From Lotus japonicus (lineage: Eukaryota > Streptophyta > Magnoliopsida > Fabales > Fabaceae), in assembly GCF_012489685.1 (NCBI RefSeq), contig NC_080042.1:82088983-82152982 (forward strand): a stretch of 64,000 bases of DNA. The letters run 5' to 3'. Positions 34,476 to 47,600 of the stretch are shown in pieces. The notes under the pieces are model-generated. The model made no database searches. It was not told the DNA's origin and saw only the letters and a list, made by a program, of their open reading frames with translations. Every line of letters starts with the position of its first letter. Position 1 is the stretch's first letter. The position numbers and the translations under genes are program-made.

Positions 34476-35154
34476 CAGTGGCGGAGCTTGACCGAAATAT
34501 GTGGGGGAGCCATGCTTATAAACCATAAGTACTAAAACCAGCTAGCAAGACATACACCGAACTCATTACACCACAAAGTTTCCTTGTTTCTTGGTAGTTA
34601 CCATTAAAAAAACCCAAAAGAACTCTAAATGTTCAAACTACCATTTGGATTACAACATCAAGAAATGAAAAAAAAAATATATAACTTCTTTTGATATCAT
34701 CCTTTGTTGAGAGATTATAACAAATATAGCAATACATAATATCAAAATAGAAAGTTCATACTAAATTAAAGAACACCCACAGCCAGATGTATCGCCAAAA
34801 AATTTAACCACCTAAAAAAATGGTGTGCACTAGATACCTGCTTCACCATTTCCATGTAAATATTATATTAATTGGAACCAATATCAATAGATGTGAACCA
34901 AATATAAATCCACGACATGACCACACACCTATGGAAACCTAAATTCTTTTCACTCATGTTAATTTATTAGATTACTTGACACTTGTCAATATTTCCCAGC
35001 ACAGTTGAAGATAAGCGCAAAAATATTGGACCATAAAAGTAACAACCATAAAAAATTCATTTCACTTCACAAATCAATCCTTCTACTATATAATAACAAG
35101 ATCTTTTTAGAAACATTTGGGGGAGCCACCTGTCATGCAAAAGCTCCGCCACTA
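34476..35154. mobile_element. hAT-type nonautonomous element with 8-bp target duplication
   Basis: Ends CAGTGGCGGAGCTT and AAGCTCCGCCACTA are inverted (the final base departs from the expected G). GGGGGAGCCA motifs lie just inside both ends. The flanks carry AGGGTGGG on both sides (34468-34475 and 35155-35162). An 8-bp duplication with CAGTGGCGG-type ends fits hAT. No transposase frame in the 679 bp. Confidence 0.85.
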
Positions 35155-35472
35155 AGGGTGGGGGAGTGAAATGTATGTAAGAATCAATTGAAGGGCGAAA
35201 TACGGGGTCACACTGATAAATTGATGTGTAGATGCTTCATGCTTAGTGGCGTGCCCATACATCACTTAACATGTCACATGTGCAATTTTGTTGACTTTAT
35301 AGTGTTTAAGAGTCACATACTGTCTTTCTTACAATATAAAATTCATGAAGTCTACTTTTTTAGGGACGTAATTAGAGCGCCTAACACTTTCAAAGATAAA
35401 ATTATATATTAATGAAGTTTATCCATTTTAATTCATAATTAATTATTTTAAATAATAAATAACATAAGAAAT

Positions 35473-36114
35473 TGTTAGAAATCCTTAGTTAGAACCACAC
35501 AACACCACAAAACCTTAGGCTTAAGGCAATGGGTGTGTGTGTTCTTTATTATATATGCACTTGTGCACTTGCTAATCTTGGCAATGTGAGACTTCTTTGA
35601 GTTACCACTTCATTATCTCTATTACTCCCCCTCAATTGGGACTCCATTTTTTTTTTTTTTTTTTTTTGCCTGTGCCTTGCACTCCAGCGGGAACATCAGT
35701 GGTCGTCGGACTTGTGCTCCTTCGTCTGAGTCTGCCTTTCGACTTTCTTTGTCTGGGCTAGTACTCTAGCGGGAGCATCGGAGTTCCTTGGACTTGTGCT
35801 CCTTCGTCTGAGTCTGAGGCCTTGGCTTGCGCAAATGGGACTGCCATTTTTGCTTTTTTTTTTTTTTTTTTCTCGGATTTTTACTTTTTTTTTTCGTTTT
35901 TTTTTTTTTTTTTTTTTTTGGAAGCGGAAGTCATGGCTTGGATCAGACCAGCTCTGATACCATGTTAGAAATCCTTAGTTAGAACCACACAACACCACAA
36001 AACCTTAGGCTTAAGGCAATGGGTGTGTGTGTTCTTTATTATATATGCACTTATGCACTTGCTAATCTTGGCAATGTGGGACTTCTTTGAGTTACCACTT
36101 CATTATCTCTATTA
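35473..36114 (-). mobile_element. Second TRIM-like LTR element, reverse orientation
   Basis: Direct 152-bp LTRs (35473-35624 and 35963-36114) differ at only two positions I can see. The flanks are GAAAT on both sides. Read on the minus strand, a primer-binding site (TGGTATCAGAGCTGG) directly follows the 5' LTR and a polypurine tract (GAGGGGGAG) directly precedes the 3' LTR. The 338-bp interior has long T runs and an internal duplicated block (GGACTTGTGCTCCTTCGTCT twice), and no coding capacity. The minus-strand LTR starts TA, not TG. Confidence 0.88.
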
Positions 36115-36115
36115 G

Positions 36116-36116
<1 letters not shown>

Positions 36117-36193
<77 letters not shown>
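36117..36193. repeat. (AT)n microsatellite
   Basis: About 37 uninterrupted AT units begin inside the right target duplication of the TRIM (GAAAT then ATATAT). Confidence 0.95.
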
Positions 36194-36195
<2 letters not shown>

Positions 36196-37691
36196 TCCTT
36201 TAATATCAAGAGTTTAAGATATGTCATAAAAAAATTATTGTGTTTTATTTGAATTTTTTTTATCTTCATTTAAAAAAAAAGCTTGAATGGGTGCATGTTA
36301 CTAGTTGATGCTTTGTTTAAGAGTAATCCTTCTGTTTTTTTGGTAAAAGAGAGTAAATCCTTCTGTGTTTTTTTCTTCTTTTGTTTTCCTCTTGGGGGCC
36401 GTTCTTGCACCAAAAATTAAAGAAAAATATATAAAATTAAATTATATATAACATGCACCAATGCAAAATAGTTTATAGATGGGTATATGTATTTATCCAT
36501 AAGCTAAATTACTTATAAATAAGCTCAAAGCAACTTATGGACAGCTTAGTCAAGTCATAAACTTACATATATGTGTTAAAATAGTATTTCAATTGATTGG
36601 CGAAGACTCTAATATTTATTCAATTTGTGAATATTTGCATCTCAAATGATCGATGAAAATCAAATTCAAAGTTAAAGAAAAAATAGAATATTCATGAATC
36701 AAATCACTCACTCCATTGTAGTTTTGATAGATCTTTTGAAAATAACTATTTAAAAAGAACTAATCAAATGAGAATAAAGATAGAGTCACATTCTACATGT
36801 CAATACGACACTAATTAAATTTTGAGTAAGAGAAAAATCAGCCGATTTAAAAAATCGTGAGGGTTCAAGTATCTCTATCCCCAAAAGAACCTTTTTATTC
36901 TCTAAACCAATCACTAATTTTTTTTTTCTATGTGAACGATTAACAATACGTAATCATTACTACTATTGAGTTTTTACAAAGTCTTTCTTATTTTTTATTT
37001 AGTTGACATAGACTTTAGTCATTTTATAAACTGAAGATGATTCGTCAAGAATGGTCGAGATAACTCTTACATAAGCTCTCATATACACTTGTATAAGTGC
37101 TTATGTCACAGGATAAATTCAAACTAATTATTTCAAATGGGCCCACATTAACATTGTCTCACAACAATTGTGCTTGGAAGTCACCAATCGCTTTCTCCCT
37201 AAACCTAAAGGATATTATGCTCCTCTTTTTTATTAGGGTTTATCTGATACTCATGTTTTCCTAGTTGTTGAGCTAAGCATGACTCTTATCTCATGTTCAT
37301 GGGTTGGGTTTATTAGGGTTTGAGGTAAACTATAATTTGAACCGATCATATTTGATTGGTTGGACTAGGTTTGATCTTTTAAAATATTTTTAACAAATCC
37401 AAACCAATGAACATCCCTCCCATCCCTCTTCATTTGACATATTTTGAATTTGAATGCAGCTTCCTAAATGCTCTAAATGAAAGAAACAACATGCATGGTT
37501 TATATTTTACAATTTTTTTATAAACATATAAGACTCAATTTTACAATAAATAAAGAGTTAGTGTATATAGAATTTACATGACAAAACACAAAAGGCAAAA
37601 TCCACTTATTTTTAATTTCGTCATTATCTCCCCATTTATGCACTATGAAGAACAAAAAATTAAGTTCATACATTATCTATTATAGAAAAAG
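36194..37691. other. AT-rich intergenic DNA
   Basis: Contains scattered AAGC/ATAAGC motifs (36490-36560, 37060-37120) reminiscent of degraded MITEs. No gene supported. Confidence 0.3.
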
Positions 37692-37857
37692 TTTGATGCA
37701 CCGATAGTGTAAATTTTTTTTACACCGTCAACCAATCAAATTTAAAGAATGTGAGAAAATCTCTCTTTTCATTTAATTTCTTTAATTGACATGTCACATC
37801 CTTAAAATCTGATTGGTTGACGGTGTAAAAAAACTTTACACCCGTCGGTGCATCAAA
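37692..37857. mobile_element. Palindromic MITE, 166 bp
   Basis: Left TTTGATGCACCGATAGTGTAAA and right TTTACACCCGTCGGTGCATCAAA are inverted copies, and the inner blocks (TACACCGTCAACCAATCA / GATTGGTTGACGGTGTAAA) also pair. Target duplication not clear. Confidence 0.75.
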
Positions 37858-38074
37858 ATTAAACTCTATTTATTATAGATTCTAAACACTAAGATAGTTT
37901 AAAAAAAAAAACACTAAGATAAGGATTTTTTTATTATCAAATATTAATAATATAATAATAATAATAATAATATTTTTTTATATTAAAACAGATACGCAGA
38001 AAATGTAAAAAGAATTTCGAAAAAGATATTTATTATTTACTTCGCTTCCTTCAGCTACAAATACCCATCAAGGG

Positions 38075-38188
38075 ATGCAGCAACAACAACAACGAGAGGG
38101 AACCCAATTCCCGATCACCGAAAACCTCTGTTTCGCCGGAATATTCCATTCACCGTCGCTCCTTCTGATCACGAATAGGTCAAACTAA
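38075..38188 (+). other. Upstream ORF (37 aa) in the presumed TAF1 leader
   Basis: Starts MQQQQQREGTQFPITENLC and ends before the TAF1 start. A second uORF (16 aa, MGIDLGWKNCARLILV) lies at 38529-38579. Whether both are in the mature mRNA is not known, as a leader intron is possible. Confidence 0.4.
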
Positions 38189-38609
38189 GCCTCTGCTCTG
38201 GTTCTCGCTTCACCGAATCTCGTCGAGGAAGCCTGAAAACTGCGCGAAATCGGAGGGTTTTGATTTCCGGCACGGAGCATCGAACGCGTTGCTTTCTGAG
38301 CTGGAATTGGTTCAACAGCGTAGGGTTTAGAATCTTGACGCGAATTTCGTTAGGGTTCGTCGCCGGCGGTGAGGGGAGGAAACCTAATTCGTGAAGTTCA
38401 CTTTCGTGAGGGTCTCAACAAGGAAGAGGAAGATTGCAAAGTGATAGGGCGCTAGTACAGTTCCAGAGTGTAGGGTTCTGATCGGGTTGAACAGCCACCG
38501 GCGCAGAAGGTGCGGGGAGAAGATAGTGATGGGAATTGACCTAGGCTGGAAAAACTGTGCACGGTTGATTCTTGTGTAGTGTTGGGATATAGGTTCGTTC
38601 TGCAACAAC

Positions 38610-41600
38610 ATGGGGTACGATTCAGATAGCCCCTGGCGCAACGGGAGGGAAGAAGGTATGTTTGTTCAATGGTGATTATGGATTAGCAGCATGAGAAGTT
38701 ACAGATACTAGGAGAGTAGAATAAAACTACACTAGCTTATCAAACTGCACAATTTGAATGTATTTCTAATAGGTCTTAGTTGATTTTCTTTTGCTTGTAC
38801 TGGGTGTTGATAAGAAATTAAGCTTTCTTGTATTTAATACATGGGGTAGTGTTCAAAATAGGATTGGATGATGGCATTTAAATTCTAAGCTTATGAATGT
38901 ATAATGAAATCTGTGACATTAACATTCGGTTGTGTTCTTAGTTGCGTTCGTTTACGTGGTTTAGTTTCTTGCTTGGTATAGTTTATTAACTCACTGTTTG
39001 ATAAAATGGAATTGATAGACGATGAAGAAGAGTACGAGGAGTCTGACAAGGGTAATCGTTTTCTGGGGTTCATGTTCGGAAATGTTGATAACTCTGGCGA
39101 TCTTGATGTTGATTATCTTGACGAGGTAATTTTATGTGGCATTTGATTGATGTTACCTGTGAACTTGGCCGTCAAAGTGAATTGAGAATCAAGATTGAAC
39201 TGATGCATGCATATCTGTTGTTGTGTTTTTGGATTACTGGCCTATTTTTTAATTGTCTGTTATTTTCCATGATTCACTATGTATATGCTGAGTAGTTATA
39301 CAGTTTAGAGTTTCTGAAATTTCTTAGCTGTTGCAGTTTGCATGATTGGTTAGTGGAAAGTTTTTAAGTTGCTAAACTTTTATATTAGAAGATTCAAAAC
39401 CACTATTACTGTGAAGTTCAAAAACTTGCATTGTAACTTTTCAGAAAACAAAAAGAAGGCAGTTAGGAAGCTTTTGTACAGTATGGATGTCTAAACTAAC
39501 AAAATAGCGTGGAATTCAACTTTGGAGGATGTAGTTTAGTTTAGTGTGCAAAGATTCATTTACAAAGGTTAAGATCAATTTGTTACTATACAAATAAAAT
39601 TAGTAATTTATCAAATGGGTTTAGGCACCTGAATTTACGGCTGAGTTCTGAGTGCAATATGTGCTTGACCTGAAATTTATTTACAATAAGATTGATATAT
39701 ATACTTTATGCTTTTAATTTCTTACTACTTTTTGCGATGCTGAATTTGGACAAACCAGACTATCAAAGATCTAAAGAAGGATATATTGGAGGTTCTAGGA
39801 TAACTATCTTTTAGGAATGGATTATTTTGAAAATCAAATTTTTTTGATCATGGAATGAGCAATTGCATGTTCTAAACTGTTTTGTGCTTCCTTGATTTAT
39901 TTAATAGTAATGTGTTTTGGTGAAAACTGTAAAGTTGGTGCTAAATAAACAAATTTCCTTTTTAGGATGCAAAGGAGCATCTTTCTGCATTGGCGGATAA
40001 GCTGGGTCCATCACTGACAGATATAGATGTAAGCAGATCTAAATATCATTATCTGTGTGTATTGTTGTGTTTAAAAGTCAAAATGCTACCTTTTGATGTG
40101 GCTATCAAGTGTGTAATTGTCATTGTTAACTTCTATATTTCATTGTTTGTGCATCTTCTATTTTGTGATGATAATTATGATATCTGTTTGCAGTTGTCAG
40201 GAAAATCACCACAAACACCGCATGATGTTGTTGAACAAGGTGAAGTTGTCTGCCAGGAAAAACTATATCATGCAGTTTTTGATGTTCTGTTGGTATCTTT
40301 TTTTTCCCTCATCAACTGAGAGCAATTCGCCCGTGTTTTATTTCTAATAGAATTCTTTCCCACATGAAGTATTCTTGGTGGAAAATAAGTAGCTATTTTT
40401 CTTTTCTTGTCAACGATTTTTTTTTCTTATATCTAATATATTCTACCATGCTATTGGAGGACAGGAGTGGACAATTCTTGGTTGTACTCTCCTTTCTGGA
40501 AAATATAAAATTATCATTTTTGTAGATTTATGCCGTTAAAGCTGTTGCTAGGGGTTGGTAAGAGCTAGTGGTACAAGTCCATAGAAATAGACTAAAAAAG
40601 CAGTCTGATATGAAATTAGAGTGATGACTCGTAACTGGTATTGATGGACAGGCATGGATAATAGCCATTCATTAATGGCTAAATAGTGTATCCTGGCTAT
40701 TCGCTGGCTTCTATAATCTGGGATCCTTCTGGATATTCTTTGCACAATGTGCACAAATGAATTATATTTTAGGTAGAGTGCATCTTATGAAATAAATTGA
40801 CGTACTGAAGACTCCATCAGACCCTTATCGGGATTCAATCAATGGAAGGAGGTTAAGGTTTTGTACAGCAGTGCACTTTTAATGGGTTTTTGAGCATTTG
40901 AAAAAATGCAAGAAATTTGAGCGAGTGGGTTTCTTTAGGTGTTGTTGATTGCGGATGGTGGGTCACAGCGGAAAGCCAAAATCCCGCCATACATGACAAT
41001 TAATGGTGGAATATGGTGGAAATGGTGGCCATATGACAGGATATTTGCTATAGTGTAAAGCCAAAAAACCGCCATGGTGGATATTTGATAATACTGGTTT
41101 CTTTTTCCTTTTTTTTTGGGGTGGGGTAGGTTAGTTTTTCCTGCATTCTACATCATGGGAAGTTCCTTTTTCTCTCATTAAATGACCTAGCAATATGAGG
41201 GCCTCACATGATGGTGATGGTTTTGATTTGGATCTTATTGTGGTTTCTTGGACATATTTACCAGGGGTTTTGGGAAATTTTTTAAGCTGATGTTTACTTA
41301 TTTGATTACTGTCATTTGTTGTTAGGACTTGGGAGGATTCCTGATCCTTCTGCTCTAACATTTCTTCTCTCTTGGATATTTTATTTGACGAACCTAATGG
41401 ACACCAAAAGCTTCTTTGACCTTTCTAATAGTTTGAATTTGATGGGGAAGTAAAGCTTGGTAAAAAGAGAAAAATCAGGCATCTCTTTCCCCCCCCTAGT
41501 CTGTGTTAAATAGCCAGTTTATATGCTTCTGTCCAGATTTCATCTTAACTACTTTGCAGCATGACAAGTAGGCATCATGTGTTTTTAGTCACATATGTTA

Positions 41601-44600
41601 TCTTTTTCAAATAGTTAACCAGTCAATCTTACAATAGATCTCAAAATTAAGTTGCTTAACAATTTCCCTGAGTACTTCTTTGAAATGGTGAAAACTCTGT
41701 CAAAACTACCTGCTTGTACTCCTGCTACTGTAGGATATCTTGCTTTATGCCTGGTATTTGGTTTCTTGTGAAGTCTTCTGTTTAGTTTGCTAACTGGGAT
41801 TCTTTTAATTTCAGACTGTGGTGAAAAAGCTGAAGATGCAGTTGATTATGAAGATATTGATGAAGAATATGATGGTCCTGAGACTGAAACAGCCAATGAA
41901 GAGGACTATTTACTGCCCAAAAAGGATTTTTTCTCTGGTGAAGCTTCCCTTGAAGCTTTGGCGTCCAGATCTTCTGTCTTTGATGATGAAAATTATGATG
42001 AAGAATCTGATAAGGAACAAGACTTAGTGACCAACGATTCTAAAGTTGACAGCTCTTTAGCTGGTAATATTTTCTTACTTGACTTGCATAATTTTGCTAC
42101 AGCTATTGTACTTTGTGTGCTTTTTTAACTTGATGTATGGACTTACATGTTGTACTTGCTCTGGTCTTCACAGTTGCACTGAGGCTCGCCCTCTTTACAA
42201 ATTGTCATATTAAATTAAATTTAACACTATTCAATTATATCATTTGATTTAATATTAAATCGAGTCTGATTTGAGTCTGATTTCGACCTTGAATATTCAG
42301 CTTGAGTTTGTGAATAATAGCTTCGTGTTCGAGCTATGCTTTAATACATAAGGTTGACCCAATTTAGCTTAATTCAAAATCTAATATTATGTTCTTAGGA
42401 AAGAAAACTAGAATTGCTAGGTTTTCCTGAATAACTAGTTGGTGAATATAATTTTGTTTTGGAGTCTTGCAGTTCATTTATTTTAGCTTTACTCTTTCAG
42501 GGGAGCAGGAAGAGAATTTTGTTGATGCATCTAAAGGAGACAGGGCTCTAGAGCATGATTTACAAGCTGGCTCACAGCAGACCGAAGAATCGGACACTGA
42601 TATACAAAAACTTGATGAGGTCAGTTTGAAGCTTGCATATTTTGTGATACATGCTAGATGTTTATTTATGTTTTTTTTAAACTTCATTTTCATTAGCTTG
42701 AATGATATTTTGGATGGGTACTTCTCTGATGGTTAAATGAGAAGATAAATGCCGGCTTGAAGCTGCGAATGTAGGGCATTCATGTTCTATAAGGAATATG
42801 TAATGTTAGATAACTATTAGTCTTTCAGTTGAATATAAACAAATGCAATTATTGAGATTTCAGATAAAAAAGTTGATGGATGGCTTAGTTGATATTATTT
42901 GGACTTGCTAAAAGAGGGCTGGTTGTCTGTATTATAAGCAGGGTAAAGAGAAGAACACCGTCTATTGATAAGATATTGATACAGAATTTAAATTCCTTTT
43001 CCTTTACATATAATGTGTCACAAGCCAATTATCCCAAATGTTTAAGTTGTTGTGTTTTAAGTTATAAGACACATTAACGATTTTATATGATAGTTCTCCC
43101 ATGCTCCTCATGCAAGAACCCGTTGGGCTAGGAGTATGGATTGTGCACAAGACCACCAACCTTGTGCTGAAATTGAACTTATTATTAGAATAATCGAGTG
43201 AAAAGGATTGAAGTTCAAACCACTTGGTCATAGATGCTCTGATATATTTTCGTGAACCGATTATCATAAAAGTTTAAGGTGTTGGGTGAAGACACATGAA
43301 TGGCTTTGTAATGTGTTTCTAACAGAATGAAACAATAATTAGGAAATGGAATCTTTAGAATGAGTCTACTTCTTGCCATTTAGGGCAAAGCTTGTATGTA
43401 ATGAAAATCAAAGTCATTTTATATTTAAAATAAAGATAAGGACATATCTTTCATTAGCATGAACTCTGCTCACACTATGTTGGTGTGAATGAGCTCAATA
43501 TTTGCCAATGCCATTCTTATTCTTAATTAGTTAAGGAAGTGCATGTTTGGTTTTGATGTTTTTTGGGAAAAAATAGCTTCGCCCAGTTTTGTCTAAAAAA
43601 AGGTCTATATTTAAGATTTAATTATAGGTTATTTTGCATATAATTCTCCTCTTTTTTTCATATAATGGTTTTACTAGCTTATTTACTATTTTGCTTGATG
43701 CCCTTCTTTAAAATGCAAAATATTAGGATGCTGTTTCATTGTGGTGCTAAATGATTTGGTAAAAGCTATAACGGTAGGTTGGGCGGAATATAAGAGATTA
43801 AAAGATTGCTGTATAATTGAATGCAATACCTTGATGATTAGTAATTGTAGGTTTAGCGCAGGTGTAATACACTGGGACAAGCCCAGTCCATTAAGTATTG
43901 CACACACCGACATTGATGACGATTTTGTTGACAGGATTATAATATTATCATGTTGACTTTCTATTGACATGTTAATGTCTTAACTGATGAAACAAACAGG
44001 AAGGGCCTGAAGTTTTAAAAAGGTCTATGGCTGCACCGTTGCCTGTTTTGTATGTGGAAGATGGGATGGCAATTTTACGCTTTTCTGAAATCTTTGGTAT
44101 TAGTGAGCCTCTCAGAAAGGGAGAAAAGAGAGAGCATCGACATTCCATTCCTAGAGGTATTTACTTAGAAAGAGGAATGTTTATCTGAATTTTGTTTGTA
44201 AGTGTTGGAATCTGTTGATATTTTCTGGGAGAGACATGATTGGAAGGCTTAAATAGTTGTAACACAATGTGTACTGATTTTGAATTAAATTTAAAACTGG
44301 CATTGGCAAGATTTGAAAGGAAAAATGAGATTCTAGCTTTCTCAAATGTTTGTCATTAAGTTTCTGTCCCAATTTTTTTTTACTGATTTTGCTCCTGTAT
44401 TCCAGATAGATACAAGTCTTTGGATTTATCTGATGATATCGTAGAAGAAGATGAAGAGGAGTTCCTCAAAGGATTCTCTAAGAGTCTCCCACTTACTAAA
44501 CAGATTTCTGTAGTCCGTAATGATGCATCAGAAAGCAGTGATGTTGACTTAGAATTTCCAAAATTTGGATTTCTTCATGGGGATGCTACAATGGCTGGGA

Positions 44601-47600
44601 AAGATGATCGGCAACCAAAGGACTCTTGTCTTAGTGCTGAACCATTGAAAGTGGATTTCACAGAAGATCTTCTGTTGAAAGATCATCATCTGACGCGGGC
44701 CAACTTTTATCCTCTTGATCAGCGAGACTGGGAAGAGGAAATCCTTTGGGGAAATTCTCCTGTTGCCAGTGATATTAATGTTGAGAGCTGTGAAATTTCT
44801 GGACCTGAACTGGGAGTTTCTGGTGATTGTGAAATCGAAATTGAAAGTGGGATCCAGAATCTCCAGTTAGAGCCCCAGCACATGCTGGAAGAGAAAGATC
44901 ACAATTTCTTCATGTGCTACTCTCCTGTCACATTAGATAGCTTTGGCTCAAGGGATTCTACTGGGGATAAATCCAATTTAATGTCAAAAAGTCTATTTCA
45001 TCCCCAACTGTTGAGGCTAGAATCCAGATCTGAAGTAGATGGTTCTAGTCTTGCAGATGGAGGGGGGGAAGGTATATCTGAGAAGCGTAATCAAAGTGGT
45101 CAATTAAAGCGTTTTACGAAGTTTATGTCACAAAACAGAGACCTGATGGAGGGCTCGTGGTTAGACAAGATAATATGGGAGGAGCAGGGTAGGCCTATGA
45201 TGAAATCAAAGCTTATATTTGATCTTCAGGATGATAAAATGCACTTTGAAGTTTTGGATAACAAGGATGGTACACATCTTCGCGTTCATGCTGGGGCTAT
45301 GATTTTAACTCATTCTTTAAAATCAAGCAGTGTAGATTCTTCTGAGCAACCAGGACATGGAGTTCAATATGGATGGCGATATGTTGCTAATGACAAACAC
45401 TATTCAAACCGGAAAACTTCCCAGCAACTGAAATCGAATTCAAAAAAGCGCTCAGCTCATGGTGTCAAAGTTTTTCACTCACAACCTGCATTGAAGCTTC
45501 AGACAATGAAATTGAAGTTGAGCAAGTAAGACTTTTTATTCTGAGGGAGGGCTTTTGGTATCATTATTTTGGTTCTTGCTTGGTTTGCCTGGAACTGAGA
45601 CATTCTTGCTTACTTGGGATATTATGTTTCTTAAATCAAATTATTGTAAAATCTTCTTAGATGCAAGCTTGTTTGATGTTTCTGTGGCTACTTGATACCC
45701 GATATGGTTAACTCTTGCCCTCCATCCAAATGTTTTGGGTTTTCTATTTTTCTTGGCTTATTTGTCCTATTCTTGAAGACCATAACTTGTGTCCACAGTT
45801 TTTATAAGCCAGGTGCATATGGAAGAAATTGAATTTATTCATGTGTGGTTGATCCTTTGTTGGTAAATAATTAATATCCATAGGAGACCATACGTCCACA
45901 CCTATGATATATTAAATTCAGAAGGTTCTCAGCTGTTACATGAAGTGCAGGGAAAGTAAGCGTGTTGTTTGGAATTTAGTTCACGTGTTACTAATAAATT
46001 GCTTGGAAGGGTATGATTTGACCTCAAACTTGTTATTATGGGATAAGGTTATGTTTATGGCATCACATTGGCATTCTGCTCATGACTGTATCAACTGTCA
46101 AGGGTGGCGTTGGTGTTGGTATTGCTGTTTTGTAGAGTGATTGACTTGGCATCATTCCTGCATTTGTGTCTTTCTTCTTACTCCTTGATGTATCTAGTAT
46201 TTTCTGTCTTGGAGGATATGTTATCCCCTGTACTTTTTGGTTATAGACCTAACTGCTGAATACTGTTAGCTAGAGAGAAGTATTGCTATGTGTTTCCAAT
46301 AAACCTTTTGAAAAAAAATCCAATTTTAGTTTCATATTTGTGTCCTATAATCGCGTATGTGAACTGTAATGAAGATCTTCATTGTTTGTAGTATTTGACA
46401 CATTCCATGAAGATTTTCATTGTTTGTAATTTTTGTTTCATATTTTTTTATGTTGTTGTGTTCATAATCAGTCTCCAATAGACAACCCCATTCTATATGT
46501 ATGAGTGAGACATGGCAGTTTATATTTTTATTTGGTCCTTTAACATCCATTTTCTACACATACATTATAGATTTTTTCTGTATTAATAATCTTAGTTATT
46601 CTTTTGCAGTAAAGATATTGCAAATTTTCACCGACCTAAAGCATTGTGGTATCCCCATGACAGTGGAGTGACTGTCAAGGAACAAGGGAAATTGCCAACA
46701 CACAGACCCATGAAAATTATTATTAAGAGCTTGGGTGGCAAGGGTAGTAAACTGCATGTTGATGCTGAAGAAACTCTTTCTTCTGTTAAAGCTAAAGCTT
46801 CCAAAAAGCTAGGTTGTTAATTTTGTTTTTCTCTCTTCTCTAATAATTTTTTTCTGTTTCTGTAATAAAACATATTAAAATTTCATAATTATTTGAAAAA
46901 TTCATTTTGTTCCTTAATATTTTGTTTCTTTGTCTTGTGGTCTTATCTTAATCTTATTTTGCTTTTACCCCCTTTTTTCTGAGACTGATGGGATTTTTTT
47001 GGGTAGATTTCAAGGGATCAGAAACAGTGAAATTATACTATTTAGGGAGGGAGCTTGAAGATCACAAATCACTTGCAGCACAAAATGTTAAACCAAACTC
47101 CTTGATACATCTTGTCCGTACAAAGATACATTTGTGGCCAAGGGCACAAAGGGTTCCGGGTGAGAATAAGTCGTTGCGTCCTCCTGGGGCATTCAAGAAA
47201 AAGTCTGATCTGTCTGTGAAAGATGGACATGTTTTTCTGATGGAGTAAGTGACGTGAAATTTTTTACTACTTTTTATGTGTGCCATCCAATGGAGCAAAG
47301 TTGTTATTTTGCAATTTTGCCTCATTTTCCATTACTAAGTTTCTTGTTTGTGGTTTACATAGTGCCATTTCTTTCTTTATGTTCTCTAGCATGGGAGTTA
47401 GGATGTTTTCCTTTAAATTATTTTTATGGGTTTTATCCCATCATTTTCCTTCCGGGTAATATGAATGTGCATAATGTCATCTGTCTTTTTGTTCTCGACC
47501 TTGAACTTGTTTTATTTGATTTTTTTCCTACTATTTACTTTGATAAAAGAATTCTTATCAGAGAGAAAACAGGGATACCCTTGGGGGACATATAATATGT

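Noticed and set aside
36051..36269. 72-aa frame with a long IY repeat
   Set aside because: It is the translation of an (AT)n microsatellite.
40240..40319. Extension of TAF1 exon 4 into the following open frame
   Set aside because: The CAAG|GTGAAG donor joins exactly to the next exon (VVEQ-D-CGEKAEDAVDYED), as expected in plant TAF1; the longer frame would break this.
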